A DNA stretch of 64,000 nt from Entoloma clypeatum (Eukaryota; Basidiomycota; Agaricomycetes; Agaricales; Entolomataceae), in assembly GCA_963565915.1 (NCBI GenBank), contig OY751496.1:2480001-2544000 (forward strand), given 5' to 3'. The translations under genes and the position numbers were made by a program. Positions 29,296 through 40,360 of this stretch are shown here, piece by piece. Every line of letters starts with the position of its first letter. Within the stretch, counting starts at the first letter, position 1. The notes beneath the pieces were generated by a model. The model searched no databases. It saw nothing but the letters and a program-made list of their open reading frames with translations, and was not told where the DNA came from.

Positions 29296-29884
29296 TGTCA
29301 TAACCATGCAATTCATACATCCGACACATCCAATGACTCCGACGTTTTATCCGGTCCGACATCCGATGATCTTCATAATAGTACTTATTGACATCTCTAC
29401 TAGTTAACATTCTAATTATGCTGACAAGTAGACATCTTGATGTTGATTTTGCATTTGCTCCTCTCCGTACTCCGATTGCTCCGATGAGTAACTCCGACAT
29501 CCACACCTTACCTATAGTAGTTACTGACCCACTTCTGGTTTACTATAAGTAGTATGAATTCTGTCGTAGTTCCTCAGTTCGAATATTATACGTCACTATA
29601 TGTTGCCATACGTTCCACCAATCTATTCCTTTGCCTTTCGTCCTCATCCTCCTTCTCACGTCTCCACCTCCGCACATCCGCTCCGCACATCCGCTCCTCT
29701 CACCCTCCGACATCTGCCAATCCGAAATCTAGGACCACGTCAAAGAATGGGGCGCAACACATAAGTTGAAGCCAGGTCCTTTCTGCAAGACGTCGGACTT
29801 GTCGCATCCGTTCATCCGCTACTCCGCTCCGACTGCTCCGATGCATCCGACGTTTTCCAACATTGAAAAACACGCTACGTGACA
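29296..29884 (+). repeat. 5' LTR of the non-autonomous family B element
   Basis: TGTCATAACC...CTACGTGACA, 589 bp; the second copy is 31394-31982. The LTR is rich in CCG on this strand, as expected for the inverse of the CGG-rich minus-strand copies. Small ORFs in it recur in every copy and are not genes. Confidence 0.95.
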
Positions 29885-31393
29885 GTATATTCGAACTGAC
29901 ACCATTCCTTTGACACCCTCTTTCAATCACTCTGCACCCCTCCGATCCTATTCCATCCTGGCCTTACAATCTGGTCTTTCAAGTTTAGGTCTGGATTAGG
30001 ACACATCTCTCCATTCATCCTTCGACATCCTACTCCGCTTGCGGACCTCCGACATCTCCGATGTCTCCGCATTTTTTGGGTCATCGACATCCACCTTGTC
30101 CTCATTCACAAAATCATCTGTCTTTATGTCCATTCACTTTGGTTGACCCATTCATTTGTGGTTGATCATCTCCGACCTCCGGTTAACTCCGCTCCACTTG
30201 CTTTTGGTGAACGCCTGTCACATTTTGTGAAACCCTTGCTTGGCTCGAATTTCTATGGTTATAGGATACCACTAGCTCACTCACTTCACAATCTTTGCAT
30301 TGTTTGGGTATTGGGCCAGTACCTTTTCCATCCATTTTCTGAAGAGTGCAAGCCCTCGACGTCTTATTGCTTAAGTTGGTATTGTTGCCACTTTTGCAAA
30401 CTCTGTCCTCCGACTTTGGTCACTCCGACCTCTGGTCACCTCCGATGTCTGCACTATGCCTATCTTGCAGTTACATGGTGTATACTTGCAACCCTGGCTG
30501 CAGACAGTTCACTACTTGCATCTGCAAGCATTCCAAACAACCTCTGGCACTTGTCAATAAATTGGCATTATGATCTTTTCGACACATTGATTCTTTCAGG
30601 ACACCTCTGACACCTCCACCTCTGATTTCCGACCTACTCCGCTCTCATATCCGACGACATCCGCATTTTTTCACCTCCTTTATGACTCTCATCTTTGGAG
30701 ATAGACGATGGGACGTCTATCCTAAGGGGAAAATAGTCAACCAGTGAAAACACCAATCACTTTCTTCATCCCTTCCGACATTTTATACCACATCCGATCA
30801 CCTCCGACAAATCCGCTCCGCTCCAGTCATCTCCGACATCTTGACATCTGTCACTCCCATCCCATTGCATCTTGCAACCTCAGTCCAATCCGACACACAT
30901 TCATTTGCCCTCCACACTTGGTACCTCCGCTTCCTCTCCTTCATCACAAATTCCCTCATCCTCACATCGGACTTGCGATTCCTCACCTTATGTGCCTCAA
31001 GGGTTTGGCCCTAAGACTATAACATTTGCTTGATTGCACTTGCTATCCGCACCCAAGCCATGTCCACCACCTCCGATCCGACATCCGCTCCTCCGACTGC
31101 TCAGATCAACTCCGCTTTTTCTGTCATTGTTTACTTTTGCAATGATGTTTACAATTGGACAAAATATGGATCATCTCTGTATCTGCTGGCACATCCTTTC
31201 TCATCTGCATTTTCCTCCGACCTCCGCACCTCGGATCTCCGCACCTCCGACCTCCTCTGATCCTTGGCCCTTATGCAGCCAAGTATAAAGTGACTTGCAT
31301 TATCGGATGATTACATTTTCTGGCAAGCATCCAACACACAATTATATGGCATATCCTATGGGCCTCAAGGGTTCAGCCCTAAGGGGAAAATAC
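29885..31393 (+). other. Internal, non-coding part of the non-autonomous element
   Basis: No open frame with a recognisable product. A pol-derived patch at 30700-30738 (GATGGGACGTCTATCC then TAAGGGGAAAATAG) matches the RNase H-integrase linker of B1 and B2 (RRWDVYPKG) and keeps the candidate central polypurine tract. At 30992-31014 is a partial duplicate of the sequence that precedes the 3' polypurine tract (CTCAAGGGTTTGGCCCTAAG). Confidence 0.7.
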
Positions 31394-31982
31394 TGTCATA
31401 ACCATGCAATTCATACATCCGACACATCCAATGACTCCGACGTTTTATCCGGTCCGACATCCGATGATCTTCATAATAGTACTTATTGACATCTCTACTA
31501 GTTAACATTCTAATTATGCTGACAAGTAGACATCTTGATGTTGATTTTGCATTTGCTCCTCTCCGTACTCCGATTGCTCCGATGAGTAACTCCGACATCC
31601 ACACCTTACCTATAGTAGTTACTGACCCACTTCTGGTTTACTATAAGTAGTATGAATTCTGTCGTAGTTCCTCAGTTCGAATATTATACGTCACTATATG
31701 TTGCCATACGTTCCACCAATCTATTCCTTTGCCTTTCGTCCTCATCCTCCTTCTCACGTCTCCACCTCCGCACATCCGCTCCGCACATCCGCTCCTCTCA
31801 CCCTCCGACATCTGCCAATCCGAAATCTAGGACCACGTCAAAGAATGGGGCGCAACACATAAGTTGAAGCCAGGTCCTTTCTGCAAGACGTCGGACTTGT
31901 CGCATCCGTTCATCCGCTACTCCGCTCCGACTGCTCCGATGCATCCGACGTTTTCCAACATTGAAAAACACGCTACGTGACA
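31394..31982 (+). repeat. 3' LTR of the non-autonomous family B element
   Basis: 589 bp, preceded by the polypurine tract CCCTAAGGGGAAAATAC at 31377-31393 and followed by the target-site duplication AAGGT. Confidence 0.95.
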
Positions 31983-33395
31983 AAGGTATTCAACAGTATC
32001 CGTAGAAAACTCGCATTTGTCTGCGCGTGCGTATAAGCCGTGTTGTCGGAGACGTCGGAGGACTTCGCGGACATGCTTCCGATGCTCGGAGGGAGAGTCG
32101 GAGTAGATGAGGATGTTGTCGAGATATATGGTAACATACTTATCAAGCAGGTCGTGGAAGATGTCGTTCATGAAGCGTTGAAAAACGGCTGGGGAGTTGG
32201 TGAGTCCAAATGGCATGACAAGCCATTCAAAAGACCCGTAGCGCGTGCGGAAGGCGGTTTTCCATTCATCTCCTTCCGCTATGCGGACGAGGTGATAGGC
32301 GTGTCGGAGGTCGAGAGCCGTATAAACACTGGCTTTTCCAGCGGTCTGGAGAAGGTCGGATATGAGCGGAAGCGGATATCGGTCCTTCTTTGAGATTTTG
32401 TTAAGACCACGGAAATCGACGCAAAGACGAAGGGAGCCATCCTTTTTATGAACGAAAAGGACGGGAGCACCGTGTGGGGAGGAAGAGGGTCGGATGAATC
32501 CAATGGTGAGGTGTTCGTCAATGAATTCACGGAGGGCATTGAGTTCGGTTTGTGAAAGGGAGTAGATCGGACCGAACGGAGGAGCGGAGCCCTCTTCAAG
32601 TTCGATTTTGAGGTCGTAGGTACGGTGGGGTGGAAGAGTGTCTGCTTTTCCTTTACTGAAGACGTCAGCATAGTTGTGGTATTCCTCGGGTACGTTTGTC
32701 AAGTCGGGGGTGTCGGAAGCGGATGCGGAGTGAGCGGAAACGGAGGGAGTCGAAAGGTGAAGTCGAAAGGATTGTGTACCAGGCAATTTGCATGCCCTCA
32801 TAAATGCGGCTGCGTTAATGAGTGAAATCTGCGGAGCGGACTGCGGAGGTACGATCGGAGGTTCCGGAGGAGGAAGCGTAGCTGTCCTACCTTGGGAGGA
32901 GGTCGACGTCGATGTCGGAAACGGCTCTTTTTGCATCTGTGGATGGAAAGTGATACTGCCCAATACCCAGTCAATCATAGGATTGTGGCGGGTGAGCCAG
33001 TTGTATCCAAGAACCACGGAAGAAGCGGAGTCGAGCGGAGTAACATAAAAATCCTGTTCAAAGGATTCACCTGAAAGAAAACATATAGGTATTGTTACAA
33101 CTTGAGTGATAAACGCGTTAGAAGAACCATCGAAAAGCTTTAGTTCTAAGGGTGGAATAGCGGAGGTCGGAAGATCATAGGCGGAGGAAAAGTTATTGTC
33201 AATAAAACAGTGAGTAGATCCTGAATCAATAAGTGCTGGGACAGAATCTGAGGGGAAAAAAGAAGATGAGATATTGATACGTAAAGAGTTCGGATCGGAG
33301 AGAGCGGACGCGTTAAGTCGGATGGGAGCGGAGGCACGGAGAGAGTCAACGCAGTCCTCAGACCGTGCTTCATGAGGACCACTGCCTATTTTTTT
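31983..33395 (-). CDS. Gypsy B2 pol, first part: protease and reverse transcriptase
   Basis: Pol lies in the -1 frame relative to gag and opens at the slippery run at 33389-33395. The protease has ALIDSGSTHCFIDN and then VVLGYNWLTRHNP. The RT follows: FIRPSSSPHGAPVLFVHKKD, LRLCVDFRGLNK, YTALDLRHAYHLVRI, WLVMPFGLTNSPAVFQRF, and the catalytic word IYLDNILIYS. The second catalytic aspartate of YxDD is thus Asn (GAC to AAC would be one transition); whether this occurs in active relatives I cannot say. The frame is uninterrupted to the nested element at 31982 and continues at 29295. Apparent residues after VEYL come from the nested LTR. Confidence 0.92.
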
Positions 33396-33396
33396 G
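33386..33396 (-). promoter_or_regulatory. -1 ribosomal frameshift site between gag and pol of B2
   Basis: On the minus strand gag ends TCA AAA AAA TAG. The heptamer A AAA AAA fits the -1 slippery rule X XXY YYZ in the gag frame and directly precedes the stop. A slip of -1 gives AAA ATA GGC AGT, which opens into the protease frame without a stop. Confidence 0.75.
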
Positions 33397-34678
33397 ACTC
33401 GATCTCCTTACTTTTTTCCTTGGCTTGAGTGCCAACTTGGGCGGCTTTCCCTTTAGCCTTGGAAGCGGAGGAGGTGGACTTGGGACAGTCCTTGACAGCG
33501 TGTCCAACGCTACCGCAGAATAAGCAAAGGTTATTATCGAAACGACGTTTGCGTTCTTGATACGTCAGTTTGCCGTCTTTGCCTAATTTACTGGAGAGGT
33601 CGGGTTTCGGAGCGGATGTGGAAGCGGAAGCGGTAGCGGGAGCAGAGGGTTTGGTTGATGATGTTTGTGGAGTGGATTGGTTCGGAGCGGATTGTTTTTT
33701 GTCGGACTTGGGAGTGGGTTTATCGGTTCTGGATTTCTCTCGTTGACGTTCCCAGTAGCGAGCGTCAATAGTATGAGCCGCGGATCGTAGGTCTGGTAAA
33801 GACTTGATCTTGGGTTGTTGGGAGAGGATGTCCTTGATCCGATCCGGAAGTCCGACGTAGTAGCGGTGTCGGAGGGAGTTTTCATCCCAGTCAGTCTTGG
33901 TAGCAAGACGTTGGAATTCAACATTGTACTTCAATATCTTTTGATTTTCCTTCATCCGTAGGTTGTCCAACTGTTCTTCGGCTTCGCCCTGAGGGTCAAT
34001 GGTACCAAACTCGGAGCGGAGAAGCCGGACGAACTCGGGGAAAGAACCCCGCCAATTGGGTTCATCATCATCTAGAATGAAGGGTTCAAAAAATTCGAGT
34101 GCTGTGCCTCGGAAGTAAGACATGGCAAAGTTGACTTTGGAATGTTCTGAGTCGAAGTTGTCGTTGTCGGAGAAGTAAAGTTTGCATTGTAAAATGAATG
34201 CGGAGAGTTTGCGCGGATCGGATCCGTCAAAGGTATCCGGTTCGTTGGCATACGACTTTTTCTTCTTTGTATCTCGACGTTTCAACTCTTTGGTCATGAG
34301 CAGAATGGCTTCAGCTAGATTGGGTTCCTGATCTGGATTGGAATCGGAGTCGTCCAAATCTCCATGTAAACTACCGTCGGAAGGAGGAGGAGATCCTCCT
34401 GGAGGTCCGCCGAATAAGCCAGAATTTAGAGGTGCGGAGGGTTCCGTTGGTGGGTTTAGTGGAGGACTGGCAGGAAGTGGTGGGAGCTGAGAGTCGGAAG
34501 AAGGCGGAGGAACGGATGGTCCGGGGGTAGGGGCGGATGATGATGCTGTGGCTCCTCGAGGGGTAATGGTTACATTGCGTGTTCCTCGAAGAAAAGCAGA
34601 GCGTGGTGTGGAAGATGAACGTTCTGCTGCTGCACGAGCAGTCCTAGTTGTTCGAACTGTATTACGGGTTTGAGACAT
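33386..34678 (-). CDS. Gypsy B2 gag (430 aa) with CCHC knuckle
   Basis: The ATG at 34678 (MSQTRNTVRTTRTARAAAER) is preferred over the one 19 codons upstream, which lies at the LTR border. The first 130 residues are Ser/Pro/Gly-rich. The capsid-like retrotransposon gag domain follows (YANEPDTFDGSDPRKLSAFI, FRGTALEFFEPFI, FPEFVRLLRSEFGTIDPQGE). A Lys/Ser/Ala-rich linker precedes one CCHC zinc knuckle (CLFCGSVGHAVKDC). The stop TAG is part of the frameshift site. Gag would package the element RNA. The frame is intact. Confidence 0.93.
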   Translation of the reverse strand: MSQTRNTVRTTRTARAAAERSSSTPRSAFLRGTRNVTITPRGATASSSAPTPGPSVPPPSSDSQLPPLPASPPLNPPTEPSAPLNSGLFGGPPGGSPPPSDGSLHGDLDDSDSNPDQEPNLAEAILLMTKELKRRDTKKKKSYANEPDTFDGSDPRKLSAFILQCKLYFSDNDNFDSEHSKVNFAMSYFRGTALEFFEPFILDDDEPNWRGSFPEFVRLLRSEFGTIDPQGEAEEQLDNLRMKENQKILKYNVEFQRLATKTDWDENSLRHRYYVGLPDRIKDILSQQPKIKSLPDLRSAAHTIDARYWERQREKSRTDKPTPKSDKKQSAPNQSTPQTSSTKPSAPATASASTSAPKPDLSSKLGKDGKLTYQERKRRFDNNLCLFCGSVGHAVKDCPKSTSSASKAKGKAAQVGTQAKEKSKEIESKK

Positions 34679-34729
34679 GTGGGTAGAGGTTGTTGGGTAA
34701 ATCAAAGAATGGTGGTAGTTCAAATATAC

Positions 34730-35254
34730 TATCACGTAGTGTGTTTCTCAACGTCGGACGAGTCGGAGCGGAGTAGCGGAGGAGCGGAATGCGGTAAGTG
34801 CAACGTTGGCAGAAAGGACCTGGCTTCAACTTGTGCGTTGCGCCCCACTCTTTGATGTGGTCCTCGATTTCGGATTGGCGGATGTCGGATGAGCGGATGA
34901 GCGGAGGTTACGGAGAGAATGCTCAAAGGCAAGTAGAGACGGATGCGAATGAGGTGTAACGTATGATATTTGAACTGAGGTTCTACGACAGGTTTGTACA
35001 CTATTTATAGTAGACTAGAATGATCAGCATTACTATAAGTGATGTGCAGATATTGGAGTTGACCATCGGAACATTCGGAGTACGGAGAGTAACAAATGAA
35101 AAGTGAACAACATATGTCTACTTGTAAGTATGGTTGAGATGTTACGTAGTAGAAGTATATTCAATATAAATAGAATGTTGTTGGAGCGGATGTCGGAGCG
35201 GATGAAATGTCGGAGTCGTCGGATAAGTCGGATGTGAATCGTATGGTTATGACA
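34730..35254 (-). repeat. 5' LTR of Gypsy B2
   Basis: 525 bp. On the plus strand it starts TATCACGTAGTG (TG changed to TA) and ends GGTTATGACA. It has two GAGCGGAT units where the 3' LTR has three. A TATA box (complement of CTATTTATAG) is at 35001-35010, oriented toward gag. Confidence 0.93.
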
Positions 35255-35319
35255 GTGTCCGACCACCGGATTGTCGTAGTGTTGCATGATGATTTGTTGG
35301 CAGAGCTGTGGGTTGTTGG
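35255..35319 (-). pseudogene. Gypsy A1 pol fragment right of B2
   Basis: The minus strand reads NNPQLCQQIIMQHYDNPVVG and joins HPGCWETLE at 25292 once B2 is removed (A2 has NNPQLRHRILTQHHDTPVTG). It ends abruptly at the hAT terminus. Confidence 0.85.
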
Positions 35320-35602
35320 TAGTGTTGCCGCAACTCGGCTAGCTGCACCGTGACTCACAAAGTCACGGCTTGCCACATATTCAACTCGGCTTGTCAACCG
35401 AACCAATTTATTTGGCTCCGTTTGGCTCAGCAGCCGGAGCAAGCCGGTCCCGAGTTGTGGAACTGATCAATTTATTGCCAAAACAGTGCATGTCATTATA
35501 TAATAATATACCTATCATTTTATCGGCTGCTTGATGTTCTCATTACTTTCTTTAAGTGTATAAAAAGCATAATTATTCAGTCATACAAGATACAATATAT
35601 TT

Positions 35603-38527
35603 TTATGCATCATGAGCCACAATTTGTCTAAGTTTGTCACCCAAAATGCCTTGAGACAACATCGATGCGAGATGATCGCGAGTGTCTCTTGGTGACAATA
35701 ACATGTCATCCTCCAGTGTTTCTAGCCCCTGCGTGAAATCCAACCTCTGCCGCTTCAACAAAAACTTCAGGATTTGAAGGGCCTCCATCAGGATTGGATG
35801 GATTCTGTTCCGGCGCTTCGTGTCCATCTCACTAGCTGATGAAAATATACGCTCACAAGGAATGGTGGATGCCTGTATTGGGAGATAGTCGAGAGCCATG
35901 GCATACAACGTGGGGTACCGGCGTGGGTCTTGCTTTCCCTCCATCTGGATGCAGTAGTTAGTATGATGCGAGTTTTGATCAAGAAGGCATGTACATCCCA
36001 AAATTCACGATGTCAGTTCCTGGTGGCGAAATATCTCTAAGATATAAGTCATACTCCTCGTCAACTGTTGAAGGTGAAGCCCGTGCCTGTGCTCCCATGT
36101 CGAACTGTAACATGTCTTGAAGCCCATATTTCGAAGCTGTTCTCCAAACATCCATGCTGCCTGTAGCATGGCAGCTAGGTCCAGGGCCAAGCTATCTGAA
36201 GCATGCAACAGCTCCCCATGCTGACAATATTCGCCCATCTTACAATGCAGTGTAGTTAGTAGGGGAGGGGATATTCTGTCATGATAGAACGTACTGTATC
36301 TTTTATTGTGTCTGTTGCTTGGTCAATATAATTTGTCTCCCAATGCTCCTCTATCCAGTGTCTACAGATTGAGGGATTGAGGACTAATAACACGGTCAGC
36401 CTGAAGTATCGAAAAGATAAAAAATACTAACACATTGCGATCACATACACCTTACTTTGATCCATACGCCGATAGTATTTTGTCGCCCATTTCAGCCCAA
36501 TATCAGTATACTTCTTCAGATGCGGGTGGCATTCACCAAGTGTCTCCCATGCCTTCATAAACATTTCGAAGTTGCATATGCTTGACGAAAGTGTTGGCAG
36601 CTTTTCTGCGCACATGTTTTGCTGCATGACATGTAGAATCTATTTAAACCAGTCAAGATATGTAGTAATTAATGATCGCAAAACCTTACTGTGAGGACTG
36701 AGGCAAAGTCTTCCAAATTGTCCCACTCTCGTTCAGTCAACTTGAGGTGAGCAATATCTCTGTTGAGAGGATTGGTTAGAAAGGTTTCGACGGGCTGTAG
36801 GTCAAGATGAGAAGTGCAAAAGACGCGAGACGAAGAAAAGCTTTCCTGTTGCAAATAGAGACATCTAACGACCATGGCATGTATCGAGTCCCAACGAGAA
36901 CGGACATTGAGGAGGAGTTGGAGAATCTTGATATTCTTTCTTTTTCCTTCGGTGTCGAGGCCCGACCAGTGCTCCTGATTGCCAAGTGTGATCGTGTTTT
37001 CAAAGCGCTCAATTCTCTGTCCCGAAGCCCGGACCGTGCGTACAGTGTTGCGGCAGGCAGCAACGACATTGCGACTTCTGTCTGACAAGTCAGGAGTATG
37101 ATCGAAATCATCTGGGTCATCTGAATAAGCTGTGTTTGTTGAGTCATTGACAACATGTCCAGTTGTGATGTTGATAATGTGGGGGAAACACATGATGTGT
37201 CAGTCCTGGGCATCAAACTCAATATCACGGTCATCATGCAAGTCCTTGAGGGCTCTCATGAAACTGTCATTCACTGATGCATTATCGACAGTCCAGTGGC
37301 CACCCTGTGGAAGGCGGTATTAGATTGTGTATTGTTTTAATAGAGAATACATACTTTCAATGTGATTCCAGCCCGTTCTAGGATATTCATTGCAATTCTA
37401 GCCAGGCGCTGACCGTCGTGGCGTCCCTGCACGCGATGAAAGGCAATCAAGCCACTGTTGAGGCACATTTGAGTTGTTTCTCAGTCGCGTCCGAGCCAAT
37501 GGGCAGTGACGGCAAGATAAGGGTACCCTGTTTTGCTGGATCATAGATCGGCTGTGAAGGTGATTCGCCCCAATGCACTCTACAACAAACTCATCGAACA
37601 GCACTGAAGAAGATGGATGGTATTACCTGAAGTTCTTCCTTGAGGTCCCGGAAAGACGCCCCCCAGGCTTCCAGAATTGCCTGCCGAATCTTTGTACGAT
37701 GCGGAATGTCCTTATCCTCCAGCGTCTCGCATAAAAGTAGTAAAAGTTTGCGGAATTCAGGGCATTCGACAACATAGATTGACTGAGTGAAAGTATGTCA
37801 GATATGAAAAACAGAAAGGAGTTTGCCGCACTTGATCATCTGTGACAATGAACTTGACAAGGTGCTCCATGAACGCTGTCTGGCTGAAGGGAGCACATGG
37901 CCCCGTAGAACAAGAACCCGAACTATCCACCGAGCCGCCGTCCAATTTCGTGAGGTACTCCGTCCAACCTTTTTCCTGACATTTGGTGATATATGTTTGA
38001 CGGTGGTTAGCGGTTAGATGGTTCCGAAGGGTCGTTGTTGCTGTCGTCGCTGCATAGGTCCATCTGATATCATCTGAAGGAGGCACTTCTCTGCAACGAG
38101 TGTCAAATCCAATGTCGCAAGACTCAAGACAATTACTTGCACAAAATACACACTCGCTTGGTGGCCCGGCTCCCATCTGGTAAAACATTATCTTCTATCC
38201 CAAAGAACTCCCAGACATCGACAGCCTTCTTCCTCTCTTTACGGATCGGGAGTTGGGCTACTTGAACTGATGGGCTCGAGTGTCGTGTTGCAACATTGGA
38301 CGGACAAGCCGACTCGTCATCGCCTTCTGCATTTCTATTGACCCCGGTGAAGTCGAAGTCCTCTCCAGCGCTATTGCCATCCTGGGCATGAGGGCGTCGA
38401 CGTCTCGTCCCCAAAGAACCTGCGACGGGGCGATGCTGGGCCGGAGCCGGAGGTTGGTTCTGAGCAAGAGGCTGGGCATGACTGGGAAGGGATTCAGCCG
38501 GAACTTGCTGACGACGACGAGGTGCAT
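35603..38527 (-). pseudogene. hAT transposase, multi-exon, decayed
   Basis: From the N-terminus on the minus strand: a BED-type zinc finger split by an intron (KKAVDVWEFFGIEDN, RVCILC, then TTLRNHLTANHRQTY), QTAFMEHLVKFIV, LEDKDIPHRTKIRQAI, NASVNDSFMRALKDLHDD, MCFPHIINITTGHVVN, the word RKNIKILQLLLNVRSRWDS, and the C-terminal hAT dimerisation region (LDYLPIQASTIPCERIFSSA, RRNRIHPILMEALQILKFLL). These are standard hAT parts in the right order. Several stops (for example in the 37.4-37.6 kb catalytic region) and frame changes show it is inactive. Exact splice sites were not assigned. Confidence 0.8.
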
Positions 38528-38585
38528 TTCTGGATGGGGAGGTGATGAAAAATCATGTACACTGGCTAGGGAGAATACACACTAA

Positions 38586-40360
38586 GGTCTTTTATCGTTC
38601 ACAACTATCGCGTAATTACTCCCAACAGGACTCCGTAATCTACCACCCCCTGCAGTGCTAAGGGTGAAGTTGTAAGAAACGACAGATTGACGTACAAAGT
38701 GCGTACATACCTGCATCCTGAGTCCCGCAAATTAATCCATCGCGCAAGTCCCAACTGCAGCGCTTGGTAGTGAGGGGCTCCTCCATTGATCTAGGACTAT
38801 ATCTTCCCTTCACATCACTCTTGCTGAATGTCGGTTGGGTACCGAGTTATGAATCTGTTAGATCCATACTGTCGCAAACGGACAAGGTGTGCACTTGTTC
38901 CTCCCCTATTACCTTTGATAAGCGACCTGGGCTTTAAGTTATTGACCTATCAAATGATGAACGGACAGTGAACACACCTGTTGCCAAGATTCCTGAGGGG
39001 CGCTCGATGTTTGATCCGCCTCATGTGCATGGGATATGATCTGCCTCATGGAGGGTGTTATCGTGAAGCAGCGATGTAACAGCAGCATCGTGTGGATTAA
39101 GTGACCTGGGCTTTAAGTTATTGACCTATCGAATGATGAATGGACAGTGAACACACCTGTTGCCAAGATTTCTGAGGGGCGCTCGATGTTTGATCCGCCT
39201 CATGTGCGTGTGATCCTGAAGTGACGATGTAACCGCAGCATCAGGTGGGGGGGGGCTTGAATTCATCGGCGGGATGTGATCTGCCTTGTGGGTGGTGCAT
39301 CGTGAACCGACGTCGGCAATGCAGTACAGCGTCCATGGACAGTTAGTTTCCATATACTTATTTGAATTAGTAGTTCTATTCTATTTACTAGACTACATTA
39401 GATAGTTCTACTATACTAGTGGTAGAGTACTATTGTGCATATGGGGAAGGTGGTGGTACGAGAGCAAGAAGGAAAAATCACGTGCTGGGGTGTCCAGTTG
39501 TCTGTACACCACGGAACTCAAACAACGGAATCGGAAGTTGAACTATGTTAATGTAAGCAAGACCTCTGACTTCCGATTCAGTTGTTTGAGTTCCATGGTG
39601 TATCATCAACTGGACACCCCAGCACGTGATTTTTCCTTCTTGCTCTCGTACCACCACCTTCCCGATATGCACAATAGTACTCTACCACTAGTATAGTAGA
39701 ACTATCTAATGTAGTCTAGTAAATAGAATAGAACTACTATCAGGAATCTTGGCAACAGGTGTGTTCACTGTCCGTTCATCATTCAATAGGTCAATAACTT
39801 AAAGCCCCAGTCACTTAATCCACACAGATCATATCATATCCGCTGATGAAATCAATCCCCCACCCGATGCTGCTGTTACACTGCCACTCCACGATCACAC
39901 GCACATGCGGCGGATCAAACGTCGAGAGCTGCCCTTCGTGAATCTTGGCAACAGGTTGCGTGGCCACCTACTCTTCACCATCCGTTCATCATATTAATGG
40001 ATTTGATAGGTCAATGATCGCCACAATCCCCCACACGGTGCTGCTGTTACATCGCCGCTCCATGATCACACACACATGACGTGGATCGAACGTTGGGAGC
40101 TGCTCTTCGTGAATCTTGGCATTGTCTGTTCATCATATTAATGGATTTGACCGCCGCAATCTTGGCAACAGGTGCGTGATGTGTATTTACACGAGCCTAA
40201 CGTGTGTACATCAGGCCAACGCATGCGCAAAACACCGTCCAGTCGGCCTCTTTGCGAGCATCTAGGAAAGTTCAACTCGGACAGGAATTGAGGTGCGGCT
40301 GCCTGCCGACCACCTTGCAATTGTCTTCGAAATGAAGGAAGAGAAACGGCGGCATGAAGA
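38586..40360. repeat. Large inverted-repeat region inside the hAT, with a central foldback at 39368-39739
   Basis: The core is a palindrome: arm 39368-39532 (TAGTAGTTCTATTC...) pairs with arm 39578-39739 over about 160 bp with few mismatches and a short spacer. Outside it, a unit containing CTTTAAGTTATTGACCTAT and CACCTGTTGCCAAGATT occurs twice on the left in one direction (about 38925-39020 and 39100-39200). It recurs on the right inverted (about 39742-39830, with partial copies near 39945-40015 and 40110-40170). No gene is visible here. Confidence 0.8.

Larger units (their letters stand above)
29296..31982 (+). mobile_element. Non-autonomous Gypsy family B element (LARD/TRIM-like) nested in B2 pol
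   Basis: Two 589-bp LTRs, identical as far as I can see (29296-29884, 31394-31982), flank 1509 bp of internal DNA. The target-site duplication AAGGT lies at 29291-29295 and 31983-31987. The start of the internal part (GTATATTCGAACTGACACCA) resembles the leader of B2 on the other strand, and the end is the polypurine tract CCCTAAGGGGAAAATAC. No gag or pol frame is present, so proteins must come from autonomous relatives. The internal DNA is rich in TCCGAC-like words. Confidence 0.93.
25293..35254 (-). mobile_element. Gypsy B2: complete chromovirus with an antisense accessory gene and a nested element
   Basis: The LTRs are 25293-25825 (3') and 34730-35254 (5'), with target-site duplication GTGTC at 25288-25292 and 35255-35259. 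On the minus strand: gag 34678-33386, a -1 slippery site, pol to 27020, an opposite-strand gene at 25957-26975, the polypurine tract at 25826-25842, and the 3' LTR. Pol is interrupted only by the element at 29296-31982. The LTRs differ by one 8-bp unit and a few bases. The outermost base pair of the 5' LTR has changed (TG to TA on the plus strand). Confidence 0.95.
19423..35319 (-). mobile_element. Gypsy family A element A1, chromovirus, split by three large insertions
   Basis: The pieces in order are: 3' LTR at 19423-19751 and 22525-22698; pol C-terminus 22699-22870; pol 24152-25292; pol 35260-35319. They join in the right order once LINE2, the solo LTR at 22871-24151 and element B2 are removed. 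The host sequence resumes exactly at each target-site duplication. The part upstream of the integrase zinc-binding region is missing: the element stops at 35319, where the hAT begins, and does not resume on the other side at 40735. Confidence 0.85.

Noticed and set aside
29365..29580. Small ORFs starting MNSVVVPQFEYYTSLYV or MWMSELLIGAIGVRRG, repeated at 16661-17355, 29020-29770 and 31365-31867
   Set aside because: They lie inside every copy of the same 589-bp LTR and share no coding signature; they recur because the LTR recurs.
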